Shown: positions 52,077-61,876, counted from the first letter of the stretch. The stretch is 64,000 nt of DNA from Clostridiales bacterium (GCA_004556965.1 SFFE01000013.1:1-64000); one strand, 5' to 3'. Numbers and translations are program-made. Notes: generated by a model from the letters alone, not told the origin.

Positions 52077-53375
52077 ATGTACGACGACGACCGCAGCGGC
52101 TGGTATCAGACCGGCAGCACAGGCGGGGAACAGCGCCGCACCGAGCCGAACGACCGGCCGGATTACACCGACCCGTTCTGGACGCCGGAGGCGGAGCAGA
52201 AAAAGAAAAAGCACTCGAAAATGAAGATCACCATGCTCATCCTTGGCGTGATCGTGCTGATTATCGCTTCGGCCTACGTGTTCGCGGGCAGCGGCAAGGT
52301 GCATTTCTACATTTTCGGCCCCGGCTACACGTCCGAGGATTCGGGTACGCTTGAGATTCCGAAACGGGACGAGACGGAGGACACCGTCTCCGGCAAAAAC
52401 AGCATTCCCGCTGCCGAAACCGGCACCGGCGTCACCATGACGATCAGCCCGGTTCCCGGCGGTTCAGAGCTGACGCTGCAGGAGATCTACACCAAGTGCC
52501 TGCCCTCTGTCGTCGGCATCCGCACGGAGCTGAGCACGAGCCAGTACAGTATGGGCACCGGCATTATCATGACGGCGGACGGCTATATTGTCACGAATAC
52601 GCACGTGCTCGACGGCGGCTATGCCGTCACCGTGACACTCTCGGACGGGACGGAGCATGAGGCCAAACTCGTCGGCGCCGACACGATCAGCGATCTCGCA
52701 GTGCTGAAGATCGAGGTCACGGGGCTGACCCCGGCGCAGTTCGGCGATTCTTCCGGCCTGCAGGTGGGCGACAGCGTCGTCACCATCGGCAACCCGCTGG
52801 GCGAGGATCTGCGCGGCACGATGACCAACGGCATCATCTCTGCCATCAACCGCGACATCACGTATGACGGGCATCTGATGACGCTCATTCAGACGAACGC
52901 CGCCATTAACGAGGGCAACTCCGGCGGCCCGCTCATCAACATGTATGGGCAGGTCATCGGTATCACCAACATGAAGGCCGTCTCCACCAACGGCGTGGAA
53001 GGGATCGGCTTTGCCATCCCGACCGCATCCGTACACACGGTGGTGGACGCGCTCATCGCCGAAGGCCGCGTTTCCGGACGACCGTCCATCGGCATCACCA
53101 TCGCCCCGGTTTCTTCCTCCGCGCTGGATTATTACGATCTGCCCGACGGGCTGTATATCGAAAGCGTGGCGAAGGGCTCCGACGCGGAAAAGCAGGGCGT
53201 GCAGTCCGGCGACATTCTCGTCGCGGTCAACGGCGAGTCCGTTGCGACAACTTACGACGTCAACGCCATTAAGGACGGTCTGCAGGTGGGCGACAGCATG
53301 ACGCTGACGCTCTACCGCGACGGAAAAACGTTCGATGTCACCGTGACTCTGGTGGACACGAACGATATCTATTGA
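52077..53375 (+). CDS. HtrA/DegP-type membrane-anchored serine protease with PDZ domain
   Basis: This 432-residue envelope quality-control protease has a cytoplasmic N-tail (about 1-45) and a membrane helix (MLILGVIVLIIASAYVFAGS). The trypsin-like domain carries His in VTNTHVLDG, Asp in ISDLAVLKI and Ser in NEGNSGGPLI. One PDZ domain is at about 330-425 (GLYIESVAKGSDAEKQGVQS followed by GDILVAVNGE). AGGAGG lies 7 bases before the ATG. It is probably regulated with the adjacent two-component system. A terminator follows. Confidence 0.95.
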   Translation: MYDDDRSGWYQTGSTGGEQRRTEPNDRPDYTDPFWTPEAEQKKKKHSKMKITMLILGVIVLIIASAYVFAGSGKVHFYIFGPGYTSEDSGTLEIPKRDETEDTVSGKNSIPAAETGTGVTMTISPVPGGSELTLQEIYTKCLPSVVGIRTELSTSQYSMGTGIIMTADGYIVTNTHVLDGGYAVTVTLSDGTEHEAKLVGADTISDLAVLKIEVTGLTPAQFGDSSGLQVGDSVVTIGNPLGEDLRGTMTNGIISAINRDITYDGHLMTLIQTNAAINEGNSGGPLINMYGQVIGITNMKAVSTNGVEGIGFAIPTASVHTVVDALIAEGRVSGRPSIGITIAPVSSSALDYYDLPDGLYIESVAKGSDAEKQGVQSGDILVAVNGESVATTYDVNAIKDGLQVGDSMTLTLYRDGKTFDVTVTLVDTNDIY

Positions 53376-53416
53376 TTGCTTCACTCCTCTTTATATTCTC
53401 CTCTCTATTGAACGAG

Positions 53417-53445
53417 CCCCGGACGGCAACGTCCGGGGTTTGTTC
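53417..53445 (+). terminator. Terminator after the HtrA gene
   Basis: CCCCGGAC and GTCCGGGG pair around a 6-base loop, followed by TTTGTTCT. Confidence 0.8.
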
Positions 53446-53675
53446 TGTCTCACACCAGATACCTATTAAATAATAAGACGCCAAGACGCCCGCTCACTGT
53501 CGGGTGCCCGAAAAACAGGAAATCCGACCTATGACACAATCACAGGTCGGATTTTTGTATGGCTCCCTTTGCACAAGGGATGCTTTGGGGCTGGCGTGTC
53601 CGCATCCCCCAGACGCAGGCTTGACCTGCGGCTGGGAAAGGAAGAACGAAACGAGCCCGTTCTGACGCGCGTAGC
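53446..53675. other. Intergenic region with hairpins, no gene seen
   Basis: AAATCCGACCT (53520-53530) pairs with AGGTCGGATTT (53544-53554) and ends in T residues. A second weaker inverted repeat around 53600-53640 may end the minus-strand PucR-type gene. No ribosome-site-supported open frame. Confidence 0.5.
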
Positions 53676-55280
53676 TCAGTCGAGCGCGAAGATGCTTTCT
53701 GCTCCTTCGGAGACGTCCCAGTGCGGGATCTTGTTGAGCATCTCCAGAACCTTAAATGACACCATCAGGCGCAGCCGGATGTCCGGATCGTCGAGATTCA
53801 GAGCCAGAATGTCCTGAATCTTCTGGATGCGGTAGATGACGCTGTTGCGGTGCATGTGAACGTTTTTCGCGGTGAGCGAAATGTTGCGCTCGGAGCACAG
53901 GTAATAATACAGCAGCTTGATGTTGCTGCAGGTGCTGCTGTTGTCGTCCATCAGGCGGTCGAGATAGCGGATATAGACGTCCTCGAGCGGAATTTCCTGC
54001 GCATAATTCTGCAGCATATCCTCCAGATAGAATCTGGAATACGGAAACGACGTTTTCTCAGGGGATTGGCGGACGCCGCAACTGAGCGCTGCGAGCGCCT
54101 GCTTGTACGCGACGTGCAGCTTGGTGACGTCCGGAAACATGGGGCTGACGCCCATGCGCGCCTGATTTTTCGAAAGGGTGTTGTTCAGGGTGTTCCAGTC
54201 GTCGTCAAAGGTCGAAGCGTCCTTCACATCGGAGGCGTTCCAGTCGCGCAGGAGTATGAGCACCTCGGTGCCGTGCTGAAAGACGCCGTAGCTGGGCAGC
54301 GGGCAGTTTGCCCGGAGCTGGTTTGCAAGGTGGGAGACCTTGGCGCTGCTGTCAATGTCGCACTGGACGAGACCAAGGCGGAACCGCCCCTGAAACGGGA
54401 TGTGCAGCTGCGCGCAGCGGTCCCGGAAGTATTCCACACTGTCCTGCTTGGGATGGATGAGGTCGCCCACAAACTGCTGCTGCGTGGCCAGAAACTCCGA
54501 GCCGAACAGGCCGTTGAGCTTATAATAGGTCTCCAGCTCGTTGGAGAGACAGGTAAAGAGCGCGATTGTCTCCAGCGAGGGAGTGCTTTCGAGAAAATAG
54601 CAGCCGAGAAAGGAGAATGAGGCACCGTTGCTCCGATAGGACCGGACCAGAAACGGAACGCCGCTGATGGTAGTTGCCGCTCCATACAAAATGGGCCGGA
54701 AATATTTCCGCTCATCCTCGTAGTAGCCGTGCTGCGCCATCAGATTCAAATCGTTCTGACTGTAGTATCCGCGCGTGACGATGTCGTTCAGATAGTCGCA
54801 GCAGTCCACCGATTTCCGGGTGGCGCAGACGATGTTGTAGGCCGAATCGGTTACCAGTAGCAGACAACCCGGGAACATTTCGCTTGCGATCTGCAGCAGC
54901 GCATTGTACCCGCCGTGACTCAGGGTGGCGGCCTTGACACGGAACTCAAACTGGTTGAATTTTGAGAACAGGTTGATCAGATGGTTGGTAACATCGTTCA
55001 GCACGGTGCTTTCGCCGAGCCGAATCCCGTTGAGCGGATGCTTGCATTGGACTTGCGATGGTTTTGCTTTGAAAATGAAACAGTGGTCGTGAAACAGGGA
55101 GCGCTTGAGCCGCGGCAGAACCTTCGGCTCGCAAATGTAAAGCACGTCTTCTTCCAGCGTGTCGGTCGGAAGGGTCAGGATCTGAACACTGGAGAATTCA
55201 AATTCCCGGTCGGTAGAAAGAATAACCTGGGAATCGAAACCGGACAGGCTTTCTGCAATCAGATTCAGTGATAATTTCAT
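53676..55280 (-). CDS. PucR/CdaR-type transcriptional regulator
   Basis: This 534-residue regulator has a C-terminal PucR-type HTH: LTAKNVHMHRNSVIYRIQKI followed by QDILALNLDDPDIRLRLMVS. A GGDEF-like central region resembles other CdaR-family proteins. The N-terminal part is a ligand-sensing domain of unknown specificity. It is divergent from the acyl-CoA ligase gene and separated from it by about 760 bases, so it probably activates that cluster in response to the substrate. Three ATGs cluster at the start; 55280 has the best spacing (10 bases) from GAGG. Confidence 0.88.
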   Translation of the reverse strand: MKLSLNLIAESLSGFDSQVILSTDREFEFSSVQILTLPTDTLEEDVLYICEPKVLPRLKRSLFHDHCFIFKAKPSQVQCKHPLNGIRLGESTVLNDVTNHLINLFSKFNQFEFRVKAATLSHGGYNALLQIASEMFPGCLLLVTDSAYNIVCATRKSVDCCDYLNDIVTRGYYSQNDLNLMAQHGYYEDERKYFRPILYGAATTISGVPFLVRSYRSNGASFSFLGCYFLESTPSLETIALFTCLSNELETYYKLNGLFGSEFLATQQQFVGDLIHPKQDSVEYFRDRCAQLHIPFQGRFRLGLVQCDIDSSAKVSHLANQLRANCPLPSYGVFQHGTEVLILLRDWNASDVKDASTFDDDWNTLNNTLSKNQARMGVSPMFPDVTKLHVAYKQALAALSCGVRQSPEKTSFPYSRFYLEDMLQNYAQEIPLEDVYIRYLDRLMDDNSSTCSNIKLLYYYLCSERNISLTAKNVHMHRNSVIYRIQKIQDILALNLDDPDIRLRLMVSFKVLEMLNKIPHWDVSEGAESIFALD

Positions 55281-56042
55281 AAACATCATACCTCACAGTT
55301 TGTTATCACACATGGAACAGGAATCCTGGATTCCTGCGAATCTTGTGTCCGTATTGTTTCAATGAAATCTCTCTTTCACCGTTTCCTTTGCAGTTTTTCG
55401 AACTCCTACTCTTTGCAGTGTTTCGATGAGCGGCGTGTCTGGCGGGGCACGCCACCCATCCGTATTGTTTCCGGCTGGACTGGTTTATTCCGGGCATTCC
55501 CGGAACAGCGTTGCCTGTTGGACTACAAAAAGGCCTTCAAGTGGGTTTGTCATCTATCGACCTCCTACATACAGAATGGGGCTGGACGGTCAAAATGGAA
55601 CGATAAACGATCAAAAATAATAATGATCTGATTTTTTGACGGCCAGAACTGTGCACATTATACAATGACTACGTTTTAACTATATCTCAGGGGGCAATTC
55701 TGAGAAAGGGCATTTGATACGAAAATGACATTCGACATACTTCGAGGAGTTGTGCAAGAATGACAATATCAAAAAACGAGCTCCGGTTCAAGGGGGATCT
55801 GTGCAAAAAATCAGTGTATTTTGACACAAATTGCAGAAACTTCGCACAAAAATGTGATTGGAATTAATGCTACAATCTGTGCGGAACTTCTGAGAACGTT
55901 TTTGGAGAGAATGACGGTGCCACCTGCGGCCAAAAACGTTAAAGTTAAAAATGTAACGTTAAAACAGAAGCAACGGCGCGTGCTACGCTGCCGATGTCGA
56001 TGCGCGCCGGATCCCAAATACAACAAACGGAGGAGTCAAACA
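55281..56042. other. 762-base regulatory region between divergent regulator and catabolic cluster
   Basis: No gene is supported; the frame continuing left from the ligase has no family homology before MDFEAF. The region holds a perfect 19-base palindrome CAGGAATCCTGGATTCCTG (55318-55336) and a TCTCAG...CTGAGA dyad (about 55686-55706). A TTGACA at 55821-55826 lacks a good -10. The ligase ribosome site (GGAGGAG) is at the end. Its length suggests a long mRNA leader or multiple operators. Confidence 0.5.
55318..55336. promoter_or_regulatory. Perfect palindrome, candidate operator
   Basis: CAGGAATCC-T-GGATTCCTG is a perfect 9-base dyad 38 bases upstream of the PucR-type gene, in the shared divergent promoter region. 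It is a candidate binding site for that regulator. Confidence 0.45.
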
Positions 56043-57596
56043 ATGGATTTTGAGGCATTTGACCGCTATACCTGCTTTGGCCAAATCGTGGACGACCCGA
56101 TCGGACGCTGCCCGGACCGGGAGGCAATTATTTTTGGAGACTGGCGCATCACATACGGCCAGTTTGGCCGGATGATCTGCCAGACGGCGCATTATCTGGA
56201 GAGTCTGGGCATCAAAAAGGGCGATCCTGTGGCGATCATTTCCCGCAACTGCCCGGAATGCCTGATTGCCGAGTTTGCCATTTACAAAATGGGCGCCGTC
56301 ACGGTAAAGATCAACTGGCGCTTGACGCCGGAAGAGATGGCTTATATGCTGGATCTGAACGGCGTGCTGTGCGCGTTCTACAAGCCGGAGAAGCCGGAAT
56401 GGGATCAGGAGCTCCGGGAGCGCTATGCTGGGAAAATCCAATTTATTGAGATCGACGCGACCGACGACGCGCCGGCCATGCGCGATGTGATCGCCGCCAT
56501 GCCGGACGGGCCTGTGATCGCCGACGTGCGTCTCGAAGACGAGGCCTGCCATCTGCATACCAGCGGCACGACGGGACATCCCAAGTGCGTGGTGCAGACG
56601 CACGGCGCCATGCTGGGCGAGCTGCGCAGCGCACTGAGCGTGTATTCCTACCCGGACGGACAGCGCTATCAGTATATTTCCCAGCTGTTCCACACCGCGG
56701 CGATTGGCGCGCACCTGTCGCTGTCGACCGGCGGTTCCATGGTGCTGATGCCGCAGTTTGTGCTCGAGACCTACATGCGCAGCCTTGTGGAGGAGAAGAT
56801 CAACGCCATCAGCGTCGTCCCGACGATCCTGAAATGGATCCTGGACGAAATGGACAGAAACCACTATGATCTGTCCAACCTGCACACGGTCAACTATTCC
56901 ACCTGCCCGATCCCACCGGTGCTGCTGGATCGCGCCATCGAGAAGCTGGATTGCCGCTTCTATCAATCTTACGGCATGACGGAAATGGACAGCATCGTCA
57001 CCCTGCTCGCGCCGGACGACCATTTCTCGGACGGCGGCGCGCACCGCGATTCGGTCGGCCGTCCGATTCCGGGCGCGGCGGTGAAGATTATCGGCGAGGA
57101 CGGCAAGGAATGCGAGACCGGCGTTCCCGGCGAGATCTACGTCAAGGGTCCCGGCCGCATGAAGGGGTATTACAAGCAGCCGGAGCTGACGGAGGCCTGC
57201 TTCAAGGACGGCTGGTACCGGACCAAGGACATGGGCTATCTGGACAAGGACGGTTTCCTCACGCTGTGCGGCCGGCAGGATGATCTCATTATTTCCGGCG
57301 GCGAAAACATTTATCCGGGCGAGGTCTGCAACGTCATCATGCGCCTGTGCGACGATATCGCGGAGGTTGCGGTTTACGGCGTGCCGGACGAGACGTGGGG
57401 CGAGCATGTCAAGGCCAGCGTTGTGCTCATGCCTGGCAGCCAGTTGACGCCGGAGGCGCTGAAGCAGTATTGCCGTGCGAACATGCCGAGTTTCCGCGCG
57501 CCGAAGGAGATCGAATTTTTGAGCGAGCTGCCGAAAAACGCGACCGGTAAGGTTTTGATCAGCGAGCTGAAGAACCGCTCGAAGCAGCAGGCCTGA
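56043..57596 (+). CDS. AMP-forming acyl-CoA ligase (CaiC-like)
   Basis: This 517-residue enzyme activates a carboxylic acid with ATP and CoA. The phosphate-binding loop reads LHTSGTTGHPKCVVQTHGAM. Other core motifs are YQSYGMTEMDS, a GWYRTKDMGYLDKDGFLTLC hinge region with GRQDDLIISGGENIYPGEVC, and the C-terminal catalytic lysine in PKNATGKVLISEL. The start at 56043 follows GGAGGAG. The best resemblance I can judge is to crotonobetaine/carnitine-CoA ligase and medium-chain or aromatic acid ligases; the acid is unknown. It heads the cluster with a CaiE-like protein and an enoate-reductase-like enzyme. Confidence 0.9.
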   Translation: MDFEAFDRYTCFGQIVDDPIGRCPDREAIIFGDWRITYGQFGRMICQTAHYLESLGIKKGDPVAIISRNCPECLIAEFAIYKMGAVTVKINWRLTPEEMAYMLDLNGVLCAFYKPEKPEWDQELRERYAGKIQFIEIDATDDAPAMRDVIAAMPDGPVIADVRLEDEACHLHTSGTTGHPKCVVQTHGAMLGELRSALSVYSYPDGQRYQYISQLFHTAAIGAHLSLSTGGSMVLMPQFVLETYMRSLVEEKINAISVVPTILKWILDEMDRNHYDLSNLHTVNYSTCPIPPVLLDRAIEKLDCRFYQSYGMTEMDSIVTLLAPDDHFSDGGAHRDSVGRPIPGAAVKIIGEDGKECETGVPGEIYVKGPGRMKGYYKQPELTEACFKDGWYRTKDMGYLDKDGFLTLCGRQDDLIISGGENIYPGEVCNVIMRLCDDIAEVAVYGVPDETWGEHVKASVVLMPGSQLTPEALKQYCRANMPSFRAPKEIEFLSELPKNATGKVLISELKNRSKQQA

Positions 57597-57622
57597 GCGC
57601 GAAGACACCAGGAGGAAAAACC

Positions 57623-58156
57623 ATGCTATATTCCTTTGCGGGCAAAAGCCCGGTCATTGACGAGACGGCTTTCGTGAGCGAGCAGGCCGTGATTATTGGT
57701 GATGTGGAAATCGGGGCGCGCTGCTACATCGGCCCCGGCGCCATCATCCGCGGCGACGCCGCCAAAATTCGCATCGAAGAAGAGGTCGCCATCGAAGAGG
57801 GCGTCATCATCCACGCCGGGAGCGGCGGCTGCACAGAGAGCGTGATTGGCCGCAGAGTGACGATCGGCCACGGCGCCATTGTCCATTCCCGCAGCATTGC
57901 GCCGTCGGCCAGCATTGGCATGGGCGCGATCATCAGCCTCAACGCGGAAATCGGCGAATATGCCGTGATCGCAGAGGGCGCGGTCGTCAAACAAAAGCAG
58001 ATGATCCCCGCGCGCATCATTGCCGGCGGCATGCCGGCCAAGGAGCTGCGCGCGCTGGAGGAGCGGGATATCCGCGTCTGGGAAGGCACCAAAGACTGGT
58101 ACGTGAAGCTTGCGGCTGCGTACCGCGATCCGAAAAACTATCTTGCGGTGCCCTGA
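57623..58156 (+). CDS. Gamma-carbonic-anhydrase-family hexapeptide protein (CaiE/YrdA-like)
   Basis: This 177-residue left-handed beta-helix protein has hexapeptide repeats (VIIGDVEIGARCYIGPGAII). The three zinc-ligand histidines are in GVIIHAG and IGHGAIVHS. CaiE, a homologue, accompanies CaiC and the CoA-transferase in carnitine metabolism, though its activity is unclear. Here it sits 26 bases after the ligase and before the flavoenzyme. A role in CoA-thioester handling or as a metal-dependent hydrolase is possible; carbonic anhydrase activity is not assured. Confidence 0.88.
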   Translation: MLYSFAGKSPVIDETAFVSEQAVIIGDVEIGARCYIGPGAIIRGDAAKIRIEEEVAIEEGVIIHAGSGGCTESVIGRRVTIGHGAIVHSRSIAPSASIGMGAIISLNAEIGEYAVIAEGAVVKQKQMIPARIIAGGMPAKELRALEERDIRVWEGTKDWYVKLAAAYRDPKNYLAVP

Positions 58157-58211
58157 ATGCGGGCCCATCCGGAAGATCATTCTCAAAAACACAGAACAGG
58201 AGGAAGAAAAC

Positions 58212-60212
58212 ATGCAGGAAAAGTATGCGGAGCTCTTTACGCCGTTTTCCATCGGGAAAGTTCAGATCCCGAACCGGTATTACATGGCGGCAATGGGCAC
58301 CACAACGCACAACGACGAGGATGGCGCCTATATGCCGGAAGCGGTTGAGCACTATGTCCGCCGCGCGGCTGGCGGCGTCGGCCTGATTATCACGGGCGCG
58401 AACTGGGTTGACAACAACATCGAGCAGCACAGCGCGGGGAGCTTCCCCTGCCCGACGATCTGCCCGGGTAAATACATCAAGGCGGCCAGAGAGCTGACCG
58501 ACCGCGTGCACCCCTTTGGCACCAAAATTTTTGTCCAACTTACTGCTGGTCTCGGTCGCAGCGCGATGCCGGCCATGATCCACAACCGCGCATTTGTCGC
58601 TCCGTCGCCCGTATCCAACCGCTGGAACCCGAAAATCCAGTGCCGCGAGCTGACCACCGAAGAGGTGGAGAAGATCGTGAACCAGTTCGGCGTTTCGGCT
58701 GTCATTGCGAAAAAATGCGGTTATGACGGCGTGGAGGTCCACGCGGTGCACGAGGGCTACCTGCTTGACTGCTTTGCCATGTCGCTGTTCAACCAGAGAA
58801 CCGACAAGTACGGCGGCGACCTGCGCGGCCGTTTGACCTTCGCCATTGAGATCGTCCAGCGCATCAAGGAATACTGCGGCAAGGACTTCCCGGTCATCCT
58901 GCGCTTCTCGCTCAAGAGCTTCATCAAGGGCATCCGCCAGGGCGGCCTGCCGGGCGAGGACTTCAAAGAACTCGGCCGTGACTATGAAGAAGGTCTGGAA
59001 GCGGCAAAGATTCTGGTCGAAGCGGGCTACGACGGCCTCGACGTGGACGCCGGCACCTACGACAGCTGGTACTGGCCGCATCCGCCGATGTATTTCGACA
59101 AGGGTGTGTATCTGCCGTTTGCCGAGATGGTCAAAAAGGTCGTGGACGTGCCCGTGCTGACCGCCGGCAGAATGGACGATCCGGATCTGGCGGTGGAAGC
59201 CCTCCGCACCGGAAAGTGCGACATGATCGGCCTTGCCAGACCGCTTCTGACCGATCCGGAATACGTCAACAAGGTGCGCAACGACCGGCAGGCGGAGATC
59301 CGCCCGTGCCTGTGCTGCCACGAGGGCTGCTTTGGCCGCGCATTTGCCGGCGCTGTCGGCTCCTGCGTCGTCAATCCGGAGGCATGCCGCGAAACGCTCG
59401 TCAGCATCACCCGTGCGGAGCAGCCGAAGCGCGTCGCCGTAGTCGGCGGCGGCCCCGCCGGTCTGGAAGCCGCCCGAGTCAGCGCGCTGCGCGGCCATAC
59501 CGTCGTTCTGTTTGAAGCTTCGGACAGTCTCGGTGGCATGCTCAAGTATGCAGGCGTCCCGGACTTCAAGAAGGCGGACCGCGCACTGGTCGCATGGTAT
59601 GAAAATCAGCTCCGTATGCTGGGCGTTGAGGTGCGTCTGAACACCAAGGCGGACAAAGCGGCGCTGGACGCGTTCGCGCCGGACAATGTGTTTGTCGCCA
59701 CCGGCAGCAACCCGGTGAAGCTGGAGGTTCCCGGTGCCGACAAGGCGATCGTGACCGACGCACTGTCTGTTCTGGGCGGCAAGACTGCGGTCGGCGACCG
59801 CGCCGTGGTCATCGGCGGCGGTCTGGTCGGCTGCGAGCTGGCGCTGCATCTGGCGATGCAGGGCAAGCAGGTGACGGTCGTTGCCCGCCGGCAGATTCTC
59901 CGCTCCGCCAATCTGCCCGCCATGAACGACGCCATGCTGCGTGATCTGTTGGCCTTCCACAAGGTCGCGATCCTGGAGAAGACCGGCGTCGAGTCCGTTG
60001 CCGACAACGGCATTGCGCTCGTGCAGGACGGCGCGCCGCTGTTCGTCGAGGCAGACACGATCATCGAATCCATCGGCTTCCGTTCGGAGCACACGCTGTT
60101 CGATGAGATCAAGAACGACTATGAGCACGTCTTTGTCCTTGGTGACGGACGCAAGGTGCATAACATCCACTCTGCGATCTGGGACGGCTTTGAAGCGGCC
60201 AGAATGATGTAA
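58212..60212 (+). CDS. Old-yellow-enzyme/BaiCD-like NADH:flavin oxidoreductase (2-enoate reductase family)
   Basis: This 666-residue multi-cofactor enzyme has three parts. The N-terminal FMN barrel (about 1-345) carries GVEVHAVHEGYLLDCFAMSL followed by FNQRTDKYGGDLRGR. A 4Fe-4S site follows (CLCCHEGCFGRAFAGAVGSC then VVNP). The C-terminal half is an FAD/NAD(P)H domain with VAVVGGGPAGLEAARVSALR and AVVIGGGLVGCELALHLAMQ. This is the layout of 2-enoate reductase, 2,4-dienoyl-CoA reductase and BaiCD/BaiH bile-acid enzymes. It probably reduces the C=C bond of the acid or its CoA ester. The start at 58212 has CAGGAGGAAG upstream. Confidence 0.93.
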   Translation: MQEKYAELFTPFSIGKVQIPNRYYMAAMGTTTHNDEDGAYMPEAVEHYVRRAAGGVGLIITGANWVDNNIEQHSAGSFPCPTICPGKYIKAARELTDRVHPFGTKIFVQLTAGLGRSAMPAMIHNRAFVAPSPVSNRWNPKIQCRELTTEEVEKIVNQFGVSAVIAKKCGYDGVEVHAVHEGYLLDCFAMSLFNQRTDKYGGDLRGRLTFAIEIVQRIKEYCGKDFPVILRFSLKSFIKGIRQGGLPGEDFKELGRDYEEGLEAAKILVEAGYDGLDVDAGTYDSWYWPHPPMYFDKGVYLPFAEMVKKVVDVPVLTAGRMDDPDLAVEALRTGKCDMIGLARPLLTDPEYVNKVRNDRQAEIRPCLCCHEGCFGRAFAGAVGSCVVNPEACRETLVSITRAEQPKRVAVVGGGPAGLEAARVSALRGHTVVLFEASDSLGGMLKYAGVPDFKKADRALVAWYENQLRMLGVEVRLNTKADKAALDAFAPDNVFVATGSNPVKLEVPGADKAIVTDALSVLGGKTAVGDRAVVIGGGLVGCELALHLAMQGKQVTVVARRQILRSANLPAMNDAMLRDLLAFHKVAILEKTGVESVADNGIALVQDGAPLFVEADTIIESIGFRSEHTLFDEIKNDYEHVFVLGDGRKVHNIHSAIWDGFEAARMM

Positions 60213-60234
60213 TCCTCCACTCCATATATCGAAG

Positions 60235-60270
60235 CGCCCCGCAAACCGGTTGGTTTGCGGGGCGTTTTTT
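60235..60270 (+). terminator. Terminator of the ligase-flavoenzyme operon
   Basis: CGCCCCGCAAACC and GGTTTGCGGGGCG pair around GGTT and are followed by six T residues. Confidence 0.9.
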
Positions 60271-60296
60271 GCCGTGCTGAAGGGCGAAACAACAAG

Positions 60297-60327
60297 AGCG
60301 TGACAGCCATAAGACTGCCACGCTCCC
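60297..60327 (-). terminator. Terminator of the NMO-like gene
   Basis: GAGCGTG...CACGCTC with an inner CAG/CTG pairing forms a stem-loop. On the minus strand it is followed by TTGTTGTTTC. It faces the operon terminator of the convergent gene. Confidence 0.6.
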
Positions 60328-60385
60328 GTTTTGTGAGGTATGAAAAAAGCGGAGGATGTAATAGAAAGGGAAGAATGCAGTGGGA

Positions 60386-61378
60386 TCAGAATGCGCGCTT
60401 GATGGAGTCGATGGTCTCTTCGGCTTCCTTGACCATGCGGTCAAGCAACACCTTGACGGGAACGACGTCGTGCACCAGGCCCATGCCCATGCCGGCGCAG
60501 AAAATCGCGCTGTCGACGTTGCCGTCGAGGAAGGCGAGGCGGGTCTTCTGACCGGTGATGACGGGCATCTGCTCCTTGAGGATCTCCATCGGAGCCTTGC
60601 CGGTGCGCAGGCCGCGGTTTTCAATCTCGTTGGCGAGCAGAGCGGCGTTGTTCTTGGAAACGCGCATCATGCTGCCAATGGTCTGCTGGCAGAGGACGGT
60701 GTCCTTTTCGGTGTGGTTGATGACCCACTGACGATGGTTCTCGGAAATCGGGCACTCGTCCACACAGACAAAGCGGGTGCCCATCGCAACGCCGGAAGCG
60801 CCCAGCGCGAGCGCAGCGGCGAGACCCTGGCCGTCCGCAATGCCGCCGGCGGCGATGACGGGGATCTTCATGTCGACCGCGCAGCGGTGCGCGATGACGA
60901 AGGTGCCGACGCCGTCCGCGGAGGGATGGCCGCCCACTTCGTAGCCGGCGATGATGACGCCGTCGAGACCCTTGCGCTCCATGCTCAGGGAAACCTTGTA
61001 GTTCGGGCACTTGTGGAAGTGACGCATACCGGCGGCCTTGATGTCGTCGATGAACTCGCGCGGATCTTCCGCGGAGGTCTCGATGGCGGCGACGTGCTTC
61101 TCACCGCACAGGCGGATGGTCTTGCGGATCTCTTCGTTGTCCAGACGCTGGGTCGGAGCCAGAGAAATGTTGACGATGTAGGGCTTGCTGGTCAGGCTGT
61201 TCATTTCGTCGAGCGCGTCGGCGAACTCGTCGAGGGTGGGCCAGCAGGTGACGTTGATGGTGCCGATGCCGCCTGCGTTGCAGACCGCAGAGGCCAGCTG
61301 CGGGACGGCAAGCCACTGCATGCCGCTCTGCACGATCGGATATTCGATGCCAAGCAGTTCTGTGAGTTTCGTTTTCAT
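60386..61378 (-). CDS. Nitronate monooxygenase/FabK-like FMN enzyme
   Basis: This 330-residue TIM-barrel flavoprotein of the 2-nitropropane dioxygenase family has landmarks LLGIEYPIVQSGMQWLAVPQ, IIAGYEVGGHPSADGVGTFV, IPVIAAGGIADGQGLAAALA followed by LGASGVAMGTRFV. The family includes nitronate monooxygenases and FabK enoyl reductases. The GYEVGGHPS loop fits the NMO/enoyl-reductase-like group found beside CoA-ligase clusters. The ATG at 61378 follows AGGAGG. It is convergent to the flavoenzyme operon and divergent from the transporter; it may act in the same pathway. Confidence 0.88.
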   Translation of the reverse strand: MKTKLTELLGIEYPIVQSGMQWLAVPQLASAVCNAGGIGTINVTCWPTLDEFADALDEMNSLTSKPYIVNISLAPTQRLDNEEIRKTIRLCGEKHVAAIETSAEDPREFIDDIKAAGMRHFHKCPNYKVSLSMERKGLDGVIIAGYEVGGHPSADGVGTFVIAHRCAVDMKIPVIAAGGIADGQGLAAALALGASGVAMGTRFVCVDECPISENHRQWVINHTEKDTVLCQQTIGSMMRVSKNNAALLANEIENRGLRTGKAPMEILKEQMPVITGQKTRLAFLDGNVDSAIFCAGMGMGLVHDVVPVKVLLDRMVKEAEETIDSIKRAF

Positions 61379-61876
61379 AATCAGAATTCCTCCTATTTCG
61401 GGTTCAATTTTGTCGCTGAAAACATGGTGTTTTTCTGACTTTAACAAAAAGATATCAAAGTCAAACGGCACTTTCAACATCATCCGTACCGAATATCGAA
61501 TCTGCAGCGGAAAGCAATTTTGGATGAAATACACAATGGAAAGGAGAAACATTCCGGCGCGGCGCGCGGCTGCCGGGCGACTGCTTTGGGCGCTTCCTTT
61601 TGATATAGGAAACACAGGAACACAATTAAACAAACTGCGCGGTTGGCCGCTGATTTGCCGAAAGAAAGGCGTATTTTTTTATGCAAAACAACGGGGAAAA
61701 ACCACAGATTTCCCGTTGTTGTTCACAAAATACAAAAAGGATTATTTTTTAACAAAAGAATTTCGTATTCTTTGTTGGTGAAAATTTCGAAAACCTGTAG
61801 TAACCTAAACCCAGTCGATTTGGACAATAATTTCACAAAAGCAAACGAAAACCACGAAGAAAAAGGAGAAGATTGT
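61379..61876. other. 498-base divergent promoter region, AT-rich
   Basis: It contains a hairpin AACAACGGGGAAA...TTTCCCGTTGTT at about 61687-61720 and several A/T tracts, but no clear sigma-A pair. The open frame running left of the transporter (from 61643) has no ribosome site or hydrophobic start and is not coding. It probably serves the NMO-like gene on one side and the transporter on the other. Confidence 0.45.

Noticed and set aside
55821..56042. Upstream extension of the acyl-CoA ligase frame
   Set aside because: Family homology and a strong ribosome site begin at 56043; the extension is regulatory sequence.
58017..60170. 717-codon open frame antisense to the enoate-reductase-like gene
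   Set aside because: It exists only because of GC-rich codon bias on the other strand. It has no ribosome site, is His/Arg/Ala-rich and lacks domain signatures.
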